NCBI GenBank assembly: GCA_016782755.1
Contig: JADHXY010000006.1
Coordinates: forward strand, 1 to 34,807
Length of the DNA stretch: 34,807 nt
Origin: Phycisphaerae bacterium
Lineage (GTDB): Bacteria > Planctomycetota > Phycisphaerae > Sedimentisphaerales > Anaerobacaceae
Direction of reading: 5' to 3'
The notes beneath the pieces were generated by a model that did no database searches, was not told the origin of the DNA, and was given only the letters and a program-made list of their open reading frames with translations. Both the position numbers and the translations under genes were made by a program. Below are positions 23,190 through 31,796 of this stretch, piece after piece. Every line of letters starts with the position of its first letter. Position 1 is the stretch's first letter.

Positions 23190-24818
23190 TTACTCCACTG
23201 TCACTGTATCAGGATTAACATCACTGCCGCTAACAACCATCTTCTCTGCCTGACCAAGATCATTACCAACCAAATTTATATCGCTGCTCCTATCACCTTC
23301 AACTTTAACAAAGATGGGCATTTTATTCCTCGAACTTGATTCACGTATAAATATTTTTCTGCCCTGTATAATCCGAATAAGACTGTCCGCTTTGCTGCCG
23401 TCAGCCTCAAATCCCGTAATCTCAATATTTTCAACATCATCACAAACTATAGCCGGCCTCTTTTCCTCACTCTGCAATTCGAATCGAACATTATCTAAAG
23501 TAATCCCCTTCGCATGCCGCAAATACAACCCGTATGAAGGCAAAACACCAAAAAAGAACTGCTCCGGATATCGTGCCTCATCTTCTGCAACTACCAGCCT
23601 CGCATCTTCGGCTGTCCCGCCGCCGGAAAAGCTTATCTCAATATCCTCAAGCAAAACATCCTCTACCATGTATCCAGGAACACCGCTTATCATCATACCC
23701 TGCCTTGCCTTATCACTTCCTTTTACAGTAGCCTGGATATTATAAATTTTGACATTACGAACTTTACCCACCGCTGCCCCCTCAGACCGAACATCCTTTT
23801 CATACACCTGTTCAGTCGGTTTATTATATACTCTGCCGCGATTTCCCAGCCGAATAAAAAGTGGCCCTTCAACGTTTTCCATCTTGATATTGGAAATCTC
23901 GATATCTTCCAGAACACCTCCATCGACCATCAAAAGTTTTATACAACCCATTCGGCAGTCATAGAAAACACAATCAGTAACAACTATATCCTTAAAACCG
24001 CCAGCCGAGGATGTCCCGCACTTAAATGCTGCCGTATTACTGCTAACCCGACAATTTTTCACTAACATATTTTTCGTCAAACGACCTGTTGTGCTCTTGG
24101 GGCATATCGAATCATCGCCGGATACTATATGAGAATTTTCTATCACAATATCCTCACAGCCGTCCAAATCAAAACCGTCATTATTATGATTTACCATGCT
24201 GTCTATTTTTACATTATCGACTCGTATCTTTTCACATGAAACCAGATGCACGCACCACGAAGCCGCATCTTTCAAAGTAATATCCTCAAATTTAATGTCC
24301 CTACATTCCACAAATCGCATCAACATCGGGCGTTCCTGAAGTTCCCCGTCAAGTTTAACTGGAAAATCTTTCATCAACCCCCTACCGTCAATCACACCTT
24401 GCCCGCAAATAGTTATATCTTCTGCATTTTCTGCATATATCAGGCACTTACTAAATTTCGGCGCCTCAATAGAACCCTGAATATCAGTAGCATAATCAGC
24501 AAGGTCTTTACTCCCGAGTATCTCCCCACCTTCAGCAACTTCAAGTGTCACTTTACTTTTGAGCTTGATCGTGCCAGTAACGTACCGGCCAGCCGGCACA
24601 ACAACAACCCCGCCCCCATTTCTGCCGCAAGCATCAATAGCCGCTTGAATAGCCGCCGTATCCAGACTCTCGCCGTCGCCTTTAGCTCCGAAATCCCGAA
24701 TATCATATGATCTTGTCTGTCCCTGAGATTTAACAATTTTATTCTGAAAAGTATCGGATTGGCAACCCGCAAAAAATATAAATAAGCAAAACACAGCAAA
24801 TCCGTTTCTTATCAACAT
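23190..24818 (-). CDS. GH28-like right-handed beta-helix protein, lipoprotein (542 aa)
   Basis: The N-terminal FGAKGDGESLDTAAIQAAID and the repeated short beta-helix coils are typical of polygalacturonase-like GH28 proteins. The catalytic aspartate motifs are present as NND (212-214) in HNNDGFDLDG and GDD (234-236). The family's GHG motif is replaced around AAFKCGTSSAGG, and the RIK motif reads CIK. I start at ATG 24818 because an AAAGGA site precedes it and the result is a clean lipoprotein signal (FFAGC lipobox). An ATG seven codons upstream lacks a ribosome site. It probably acts on galacturonic acid or a related residue exposed to the periplasm or surface, but the altered motifs leave substrate and mechanism open. 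Confidence 0.8.
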   Translation of the reverse strand: MLIRNGFAVFCLFIFFAGCQSDTFQNKIVKSQGQTRSYDIRDFGAKGDGESLDTAAIQAAIDACGRNGGGVVVVPAGRYVTGTIKLKSKVTLEVAEGGEILGSKDLADYATDIQGSIEAPKFSKCLIYAENAEDITICGQGVIDGRGLMKDFPVKLDGELQERPMLMRFVECRDIKFEDITLKDAASWCVHLVSCEKIRVDNVKIDSMVNHNNDGFDLDGCEDIVIENSHIVSGDDSICPKSTTGRLTKNMLVKNCRVSSNTAAFKCGTSSAGGFKDIVVTDCVFYDCRMGCIKLLMVDGGVLEDIEISNIKMENVEGPLFIRLGNRGRVYNKPTEQVYEKDVRSEGAAVGKVRNVKIYNIQATVKGSDKARQGMMISGVPGYMVEDVLLEDIEISFSGGGTAEDARLVVAEDEARYPEQFFFGVLPSYGLYLRHAKGITLDNVRFELQSEEKRPAIVCDDVENIEITGFEADGSKADSLIRIIQGRKIFIRESSSRNKMPIFVKVEGDRSSDINLVGNDLGQAEKMVVSGSDVNPDTVTVE

Positions 24819-24845
24819 TGTCTTTCCTTTCAATTCCATAATTTT

Positions 24846-26417
24846 TTACTTTTCTAAAACCTCAGAACCATCCACCTCGCCGGACATCTTCACCGATTCT
24901 TTTGCCCTATTAAGATTATTCGCCCTCAAATTAATCCCACCGGTTTTCTCGCCTTCCAAAGACAGAAACGTCTTAATATCATTCAAAGGCCGACAGCCAT
25001 GCAAAAACGCCTCTCGACAATCACGAAGCTTCACCAGGCAGTCTGCCCCCTCGCCGCCCTGACCGCCAAAGCCGCAAATCTCCATATCCTCCACTTTGTC
25101 GCAAACTATCGCAGCACGCATATCTTCACTTGCCAATCTGAATTTCACATCACCTAAACAAATCCCCTTAGCATGACGAGCATATAAACCGTACGCACAA
25201 AGCACGCCATACATAAAATATTCCGGATACTCATCTTGCTTATACGGAATATCCATCCGACAGGTCTCTTCGGCTGTACCGCCACCAGGGAAAGTGATAT
25301 CTACATTCTTGAAACTAATATTTTCTATCGCACCATCAGGGTTTCCTATAATGGAAATACAAGACCTGACTTCCCCTTCCATTGGCTCATGTTCAGTTTC
25401 CGAAACAACAGGTTTCGCCGCCACCGATGCCCTGATATTATTAAAGCTTATATTACGGAAAAAACCAAGTTGCTCCGTCGCATCACTCTCATTCCAACTG
25501 TGTTTTCCATGACGCAAAGAGATAGGCCCTGTCACGTTATCCATTATTAGATTTGAAAACTTCATATTCTCTATAAATGCCTTACTATCAGCCTGAAGCT
25601 TTATCGCACATCCGTACGTATCATAGAAAATGCAATTCGACACAGTAACATTTTTCACGCCTCCAGCAGAAAAATTACAGCGTATAGCCGCCCAGCGGCT
25701 GGATATCACACAATTTGTGATTACTATATCCCTGCAAATCCGATCCTCGCGGGTATTCTGCAAAGCAACTCCGTCATCACTGCAGGACAGATTACAGTTA
25801 CTAATCAAAACCCCCCTACAGCCGTTAATATCAAATCCATCGTTATTGCGGTTCACTCGGTTACGAATTGTAACACCATCGACTTTAACATTCTCGCAAA
25901 AAACAAAATTCGTACACCACGATCCAGCATTTTTCAAATAAACATCCCGCATTACTACTTTTTTACAACTCACAAGCCTTATCAGCATCGGCCTCAGAGC
26001 AGAACTTTCGTCTCCGGCTACTTTAATTGGGAATGCCCATCCCTGCCCGTCAATCGTACCTCCACCCGTTATGGATATATTTTCCTGACCCTCGGCATAA
26101 ATAAGACATTTATCAAGATGCGACTCACGCCTGAAACAACAACCCACAATATCATCGGAATAATCGTTTATATCTTTACTACCAATTATCTTAGCTCCAC
26201 CCGACAAATAAATTTGCACATTGCTTTTAAGAAAAATTGTACCTGTCAAATACTCACCCGCGCCAAACAAAACTTTTCCGCCACCATTAGCACTGCATTG
26301 GTCTATCGCTTGCTGAATACTAACCGTATCAAAAGTCACCCCATCACCTTTAGCACCATATTCAGCAACATTTAAAACAAATCCTTCGTTCATATCTATT
26401 CCATTTACAAAATTCAT
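24846..26417 (-). CDS. GH28-like right-handed beta-helix protein without signal peptide (523 aa)
   Basis: This is the neighbouring paralogue of the gene at 23190-24818. It has YGAKGDGVTFDTVSIQQAID at the N-terminus, NND at 191-193 in NRNNDGFDING, SDD at 213-215, and AIK at 271-273 where RIK is expected. The GHG histidine is again missing, with a WAAIRCNFSAGG stretch at that place. Unlike its neighbour it starts directly with the catalytic fold and shows no signal peptide or lipobox, so as predicted it is cytoplasmic. The start is uncertain: ATG 26417 lacks a ribosome site and a second ATG at 26393 has only a weak GGA. It is coupled closely to the genes on either side (eight-base and six-base gaps). 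Confidence 0.8.
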   Translation of the reverse strand: MNFVNGIDMNEGFVLNVAEYGAKGDGVTFDTVSIQQAIDQCSANGGGKVLFGAGEYLTGTIFLKSNVQIYLSGGAKIIGSKDINDYSDDIVGCCFRRESHLDKCLIYAEGQENISITGGGTIDGQGWAFPIKVAGDESSALRPMLIRLVSCKKVVMRDVYLKNAGSWCTNFVFCENVKVDGVTIRNRVNRNNDGFDINGCRGVLISNCNLSCSDDGVALQNTREDRICRDIVITNCVISSRWAAIRCNFSAGGVKNVTVSNCIFYDTYGCAIKLQADSKAFIENMKFSNLIMDNVTGPISLRHGKHSWNESDATEQLGFFRNISFNNIRASVAAKPVVSETEHEPMEGEVRSCISIIGNPDGAIENISFKNVDITFPGGGTAEETCRMDIPYKQDEYPEYFMYGVLCAYGLYARHAKGICLGDVKFRLASEDMRAAIVCDKVEDMEICGFGGQGGEGADCLVKLRDCREAFLHGCRPLNDIKTFLSLEGEKTGGINLRANNLNRAKESVKMSGEVDGSEVLEK

Positions 26418-26425
26418 AAAAAAGT

Positions 26426-28432
26426 TTATTTTTTCTCGCTGATCTTCACAAGCACAACACCATGAGACGGCACTACCGCTGTAAAACTCTCACTGAACAC
26501 ACCTATATCTCTCTGCCTCCAAAGATCACGCACAACATAATCGCCATTAATTCCCAAATTCTTAAACTTTACGGTTACCTTTTGCTTCACAAAACCATCA
26601 AGATTAAACAACCCCACAGCCGTAGAACCATCTTCCATTTTTTTCGCCCACACCTGCCTTGTCGCATCCTTAAATACCGGCACTGCCTGAATACCAAGGC
26701 TATCCTGATTAACCTCAAGCACCTCGTCATTAGTAAGCAAATTCAATGTAAACTCATCCATCTGCTCAACCGGACACCCTATCAGCAACGGAGAATCCAA
26801 TAAGCACCAAAGACTTATATGGGTATACTGCTCGTCTGGTGTCAAATTAGACGGATGCAGATTCGGTCCCCAGCCTACCTGCCCCACCACCAACATATCA
26901 GGATCGTTCCAATACCCCGGCTTAGCATAAGGCGAACACTTATCCTGAGAAAAACCAATCTTCGACATGCTCGACCAGCTGTCAGTTATATCACCCGTTG
27001 TCCGCCAGCAATTACCACCAACTTCCTCGCCCCATTCCCAGATATCGCCCATACCATACTGGCAAAGGCTGTAAACAATGTCACGTTTCACATGGTCTAA
27101 TTCTCTGCGCATTACTTGATACGGCTTTTTAAGCTCCTCCAATGTTTTCCCTTTAGATACCGTACCATATCCACACCAGTCATACTTGAGATAATCAAAC
27201 CCCCATTCTGCAAATTTCTGCGCATCGAGTGCCTCATGCTCATAGGCGCCTTCGTAAGACTGACAGGTAAAAGGACCCGGTGAAGTATAAAGACCTACCT
27301 TCAAACCCAATCCATGAATATATCCGGTCAGAGCTTGCATATCAGGAAATTTCTCATTGGTCAAAATCATCCCGTTTTCATCACGAGTTTTACCGCCAAC
27401 AATAGGATCATCAGAATTCAGCTTAACCATCCAGCAATCATCGATATTTACATAGCTCCAGCCGTGATTAATCAGCCCGCTATCTACTATCGCTTTTGCC
27501 GTTGCACGAACTTTCTCATCGTCAACCGCACACCCCCAGCAGTTCCAGCTGTTCCACCCCATCGGAGGTGTCAAAGCAATCGTGTCACCTGCTTTAATTG
27601 TAAAAGCTCGTGAATTTTTAGAAAGTGAATTCTCAGCTGCAAGCTTCACCTTGTAAGTTCCTTCTTTTTCAATTGTACCGGTTATCCGACCCGTAGCAAA
27701 ATCTAAACTCAATCCCCTCGGCAAATTAATAGCCAAAAATTTCATAGGCCTCTGACCCGTAGCGGTAACTGTAAACAAAAATGGATTTCCCGGACGTACT
27801 CCAAAAACCTTCGGCCCTGTAATACGAGGCTGCAAACCCGGCTTAGGTGTCAGAATATACGGCCTCGGCCTTGATGTATTTATAGCAACAGGCACTTTAC
27901 CAGCTATCTCAATACTTGCATCCGCCCAATCCGCATGGTCGTAGCTGTTATTCTCACCCTCGTCAACAACCAGTTTCAAATGTTTAACACCGCTGACATC
28001 AACATCCACCTGCTTTGCCGGCATCTTCGGCTTCATAACTCCGCTTCGCCAAAGTTCAACTCCGTCACCATAGACCATAAACTCTACGCTCGCCTTATGC
28101 TCACCAACCTCATCGTCAATGCCCACCGTCGCCTTAAAGCGGCTCGATTCACCATCAAGACATATATTAAACTCTCCGGTTGCATGCGTACCTATCCCCC
28201 TATCGTAAACAACTCCTGCTATTGTCATAGGATTACGATCGATAGATAAATTCCGTTGAGTACTACCGTATCCGGATGCAACCTTGCTTACGTCAAGTTC
28301 ATCAAGCCAGACCACATCGCAGTCTCGAACTATCACAGGATCATAAACATAATCTTTCGCCTGGCAGCCAAAGGAACAAAAAGACAATACGAAAATACTT
28401 ATCACCAGATTTATCTGTTGCAGTTTTTTCAT
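26426..28432 (-). CDS. GH27 alpha-galactosidase with NPCBM and Ig-like modules, lipoprotein
   Basis: This is a retaining alpha-galactosidase of family GH27 (some members are alpha-N-acetylgalactosaminidases). From ATG 28432 it has a lipoprotein signal (CSFGC), then an NPCBM sugar-binding module (about 36-180, with YDRGIGTHATGEF), then a putative Ig-like module (about 200-282, with LPRGLSLDFATGRITGTI). The catalytic barrel follows, opening with TPPMGWNSWNCWG. The nucleophile is D418 in YLKYDWCGYG and the acid/base is D484 in RTTGDITDSW. A C-terminal beta domain ends the protein. AAGGG precedes the ATG. The TTG eight codons upstream would spoil the signal peptide. It should act outside the cytoplasm on galactose side chains or galactofucan. 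Confidence 0.92.
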   Translation of the reverse strand: MKKLQQINLVISIFVLSFCSFGCQAKDYVYDPVIVRDCDVVWLDELDVSKVASGYGSTQRNLSIDRNPMTIAGVVYDRGIGTHATGEFNICLDGESSRFKATVGIDDEVGEHKASVEFMVYGDGVELWRSGVMKPKMPAKQVDVDVSGVKHLKLVVDEGENNSYDHADWADASIEIAGKVPVAINTSRPRPYILTPKPGLQPRITGPKVFGVRPGNPFLFTVTATGQRPMKFLAINLPRGLSLDFATGRITGTIEKEGTYKVKLAAENSLSKNSRAFTIKAGDTIALTPPMGWNSWNCWGCAVDDEKVRATAKAIVDSGLINHGWSYVNIDDCWMVKLNSDDPIVGGKTRDENGMILTNEKFPDMQALTGYIHGLGLKVGLYTSPGPFTCQSYEGAYEHEALDAQKFAEWGFDYLKYDWCGYGTVSKGKTLEELKKPYQVMRRELDHVKRDIVYSLCQYGMGDIWEWGEEVGGNCWRTTGDITDSWSSMSKIGFSQDKCSPYAKPGYWNDPDMLVVGQVGWGPNLHPSNLTPDEQYTHISLWCLLDSPLLIGCPVEQMDEFTLNLLTNDEVLEVNQDSLGIQAVPVFKDATRQVWAKKMEDGSTAVGLFNLDGFVKQKVTVKFKNLGINGDYVVRDLWRQRDIGVFSESFTAVVPSHGVVLVKISEKK

Positions 28433-28464
28433 AATTATAAATCCCTTCTTGTCCAAATCGTTTC

Positions 28465-29880
28465 TTATTTAACACCACTCTTGAGCTTAAGCCTGATTAT
28501 GGTATCAATCGGATCACGGTCTTTTTCGTTCACGGAAATCCTTACGCCGTTTTCGTCTTGAACGATCTCAGCCTTGCCGCCGGTAAGAACTCGACAATCT
28601 TTAATCTTACCCATTGCAGGCAAACTAAGCACATCCTCATCCCATTTAAGAACGTGCACATAAACCGTCTTTCCTTTATAGGTCGTCCCGCCCCAATCAC
28701 CCGGAACTACCGGCCCGCCACGTGTACCATAAATACTCTCTCCGTATTTACCAAGCCAATCGCCCATCTCTTTAAATCGGGCAACCTGCCTGGCCTCTAT
28801 TTCTCCTGTAGGCATAGGGCCAACATTCAAAAGCAGATTACCATCGCCGCACACACACATTACAAGCTTATCAATACACTCCTTAAAACTGGACATCTCA
28901 CCGCCCGGCATCCATGACCACTGATGCCCAACAAGCGTAATGCACGATTCCCACGCCCGATCGGTCTGAAACTTACCAACCCTCCCTTCAGGTGTGTCAT
29001 AATCACCCAGGTACTTTTTCGGCCTGTTTTTGCCACTGCCAATAGCCGACAAGCGGTTATTAATAAGAATACCCGGCTGAAGTCCTCGGATCATCGTAAT
29101 CAGTTCATCAACATTCCAGTCCTTCTCAATATCACTTATCCCAAAGCTGTCAAACCACATAATGTCTATCTTGCCGTAATTGCTCAAAAGCTCACGAATT
29201 TGCTCATGCATAAACGCATTATATTTTGAATTATCACCGATCAGGTAATCAGGATTATACCAGTCACGCTGTGAATAATAATGACCGTATTTAACCCCAC
29301 CCTTTTGACATGCAGCCGCAAGCTCGCCAACTATATCACGCTTAAAAGGCCCATTCATTATGTCGTATTCCGAAACCTTGGTATCAAAATTCGAAAAACC
29401 GTCATGATGTTTAGCCGTAAGCACCATATACTTCATGCCCGCATCTTTGGCTATCTCAACCCACTGATCTGCATTGAATTTTACCGGATTAAACTCTTTG
29501 TAGAGATTATCGTACCTTTCGACCGGCACTAACAACTTCTCCCATCCCGCCTCAGATGGAGAAACGCCGCCTCTAATATCAAACGGTCTCTTCGCCCCAC
29601 GCGACCAACTCAATTCGCCGCCGCTTACACTAACAGGACCCCAATGGATAAACATCCCGAACTTGGCATCCCGAAACCATTGCATCTGCTTCTCGGTAGC
29701 CCTGTAAGGCAGCCCAAATTCAGATTCTTTTTCCACCTCCATTTGGTTTTCAATCGTATCGACTTTACCCATAGCAAACAATTTTACACCTCCTAATCCT
29801 GACAAAACTAAAACTAAAACTGCCACTACTACCACTTTCAAAAAACTGTGCCAATTTCCAAAATTCGACGATCTTTTCAT
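28465..29880 (-). CDS. GH29 alpha-L-fucosidase (471 aa)
   Basis: This retaining alpha-L-fucosidase removes L-fucose from non-reducing ends. Family blocks seen are WFRDAKFGMFIHWGPVS, YKEFNPVKFNADQW, the TAKHHDGF core near 156-163, and the nucleophile D244 in DIMWFDSFG. It then has NNRLSAIG, a YDTPEGRV segment, and NLLLNVGPMPTGEI. I start at ATG 29880, after AAAGGG. The N-terminal hydrophobic stretch VVVAVLVLVLSGLGG acts as a signal peptide or anchor. It lies 44 bases downstream of the second GH29 gene. The two are only moderately alike, so they probably differ in linkage preference. Confidence 0.92.
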   Translation of the reverse strand: MKRSSNFGNWHSFLKVVVVAVLVLVLSGLGGVKLFAMGKVDTIENQMEVEKESEFGLPYRATEKQMQWFRDAKFGMFIHWGPVSVSGGELSWSRGAKRPFDIRGGVSPSEAGWEKLLVPVERYDNLYKEFNPVKFNADQWVEIAKDAGMKYMVLTAKHHDGFSNFDTKVSEYDIMNGPFKRDIVGELAAACQKGGVKYGHYYSQRDWYNPDYLIGDNSKYNAFMHEQIRELLSNYGKIDIMWFDSFGISDIEKDWNVDELITMIRGLQPGILINNRLSAIGSGKNRPKKYLGDYDTPEGRVGKFQTDRAWESCITLVGHQWSWMPGGEMSSFKECIDKLVMCVCGDGNLLLNVGPMPTGEIEARQVARFKEMGDWLGKYGESIYGTRGGPVVPGDWGGTTYKGKTVYVHVLKWDEDVLSLPAMGKIKDCRVLTGGKAEIVQDENGVRISVNEKDRDPIDTIIRLKLKSGVK

Positions 29881-29924
29881 AATAGCACCCTTTATAAGTA
29901 AAAATAATTTCCAAAAAAACAAAA

Positions 29925-31694
29925 CTAAAGTATAGGCATAAAATGAATCGCCTTGAGACAGGCAGTATTCATATTACCTTCCAGGCAGGAAACACTAACC
30001 TTATATCGCCCTGTTTTAGGGAAATTCAACCGGCCCATTGGGAATCGCTGATAATTATGAGAAGAATTCTGCTGGTTGCGAATAACCTCGCCACCCTCAA
30101 CAGCAACCTGCCATACCAAACGCCCCTCTCCAGCATAAGTCAACCCGACCTGGTAATCACCCGGTTCTAAAACATCCACTTCCCACGTTGCCTTGCCGCC
30201 TTCCTGCCAGTCAGTAACACGAATAACATGCTTCCATTCACCAAATTTCTCCATCCAGTTCTTACTCTCTGATTTTGCTCCTTCCACTTCCGCAAACTGC
30301 GCCAAAATATCAGTCCCGACTACCGGATCAATACTCCAGCAATCATCAACCTCCGGCTTATCTGCCAACTCAAGCTCTATCACAGAAACAAGCTTTTCAG
30401 GCCCACGATCAGGAATCTTAATCTCAACCCAGCCATTAACTTTCTTGAACTTAAGTCCACCTCCCCATTTACCTCCAAGCAATTTTGCCTTGCGAATCTT
30501 CGTCTTTAGCCCCGGCAAATAAAGACTACCGCCAGCCGGCCACTCAAAGATAGATAAATACATCCTCTTTCCCTTAACCGTCACATCGCCCCACGGCAAT
30601 GCATGCTGCCATGGCGAACCTTCTGTACCATAAACAACCTGCGGATACCGCTTAATCCACTTCCCGGACTCCCTCAACGAACTCGCCGCACGCTCCGGAA
30701 CTATGCCATCTCCACGTGGCCCGATATTCAGCATATAAGTGCCACCACGCGATACACAGGTAATCAGATTTTCCACGATCATTTTGGGCGTCTTCCAGTT
30801 CTCATCATACCACGCATAACCCCACGAGTCATTAGTAGTATCAACCGCTTCCCAAAGCCCTTCAACATTCTGATGAGGTAGCTCCATATCACCCAGCGTC
30901 TGGTAATCACCCAATCCGTGCCCCGCTCTACCGGATACAAGTGCCTCTGGCTGGTTCTTGCGTACAACCTCCACCAGCTGCTCTACATAATGTTTAGGCA
31001 TATCACCAGGCGTATCAAACCATACCAATGTAATAGGCCCGTACTCGCTGGTTATCTCTTTCACCTGGGGAAGGCATTTATTCTTAAAATAATCGTCAAA
31101 TGTTGCCTTGTTGCCCGCAGCATCTGTTTTCGGGCCATTGCCTCCACCCGGGAACGTCCAATCCTGATTATGAGAATAATAAAATCCAAAACCAAGTCCC
31201 AATTTCTGACAAGCCGCCGACAATTCCTTCATCAGATCGCGGTCAAATTGAGTAGCATCAACAATATTAAACTTATTGGCTTTTGAGTGGTACATCGCAA
31301 AACCATCATGGTGCTTGCTGGTAATGATAATATATTTCATCCCCGCATCTTTAGCAAGTTGAGCTATCTCCATCGCATCAAACTTAACAGGATTGAAACT
31401 TTTAGCGATCTCTTTATATTCATCGACAGGTATATCTGCAAGATTCGAGTTCATGATCCATTCGCCGATACCATAGTAAGTTTTGCCGTCAACCTTGTTG
31501 GCTAATTGCGAATAAACACCCCAGTGTATAAACATCGCATAATTACCCTCGGAAAAAAGCTGACCACGCTTGGCATCTTCCACGCGAAGCTTAACAACCG
31601 ACTCGCCCCACATCTCATCCATACTTTGACAATACCCAAAACCAGCCGTTACTAAAATCGTCATTAACATTAACTCTAATTTTATCCTTTTCAT
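29925..31694 (-). CDS. GH29 alpha-L-fucosidase with C-terminal carbohydrate-binding-like domain
   Basis: This second GH29 enzyme has YAMFIHWGVYSQL, FNPVKFDAMEIAQLAKDAG, ITSKHHDGFAMYHS, GFYYSHNQDW and the nucleophile in LVWFDTPGD, followed by GTYMLNIGPRGDG. After a beta domain the last ~120 residues (TWEVDVLEPGDYQVGL onward, ending in HFMPIL) resemble a CBM35/CBM6-like beta-sandwich. The signal peptide MKRIKLELMLMTILVTAGFGY makes ATG 31694 the likely start. The frame stays open upstream to an ATG at 31790, and a good GGAAGG site precedes an ATG at 31775, so a longer N-terminus cannot be excluded. It follows the 1000-residue gene closely. Confidence 0.9.
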   Translation of the reverse strand: MKRIKLELMLMTILVTAGFGYCQSMDEMWGESVVKLRVEDAKRGQLFSEGNYAMFIHWGVYSQLANKVDGKTYYGIGEWIMNSNLADIPVDEYKEIAKSFNPVKFDAMEIAQLAKDAGMKYIIITSKHHDGFAMYHSKANKFNIVDATQFDRDLMKELSAACQKLGLGFGFYYSHNQDWTFPGGGNGPKTDAAGNKATFDDYFKNKCLPQVKEITSEYGPITLVWFDTPGDMPKHYVEQLVEVVRKNQPEALVSGRAGHGLGDYQTLGDMELPHQNVEGLWEAVDTTNDSWGYAWYDENWKTPKMIVENLITCVSRGGTYMLNIGPRGDGIVPERAASSLRESGKWIKRYPQVVYGTEGSPWQHALPWGDVTVKGKRMYLSIFEWPAGGSLYLPGLKTKIRKAKLLGGKWGGGLKFKKVNGWVEIKIPDRGPEKLVSVIELELADKPEVDDCWSIDPVVGTDILAQFAEVEGAKSESKNWMEKFGEWKHVIRVTDWQEGGKATWEVDVLEPGDYQVGLTYAGEGRLVWQVAVEGGEVIRNQQNSSHNYQRFPMGRLNFPKTGRYKVSVSCLEGNMNTACLKAIHFMPIL

Positions 31695-31796
31695 TTTACC
31701 AACCATCCTTTCAAATACTTCTCTAAATTTAACGACTCTAAATATTATCTCACCCGAAGATTTCCCAGGTAACATTTTATAACCTTCCAACTTTAA

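Noticed and set aside
28433-28456. TTG start adding eight residues to the GH27 enzyme
   Set aside because: The ATG at 28432 follows an AAGGG site and yields a normal lipoprotein signal. The longer form does not.
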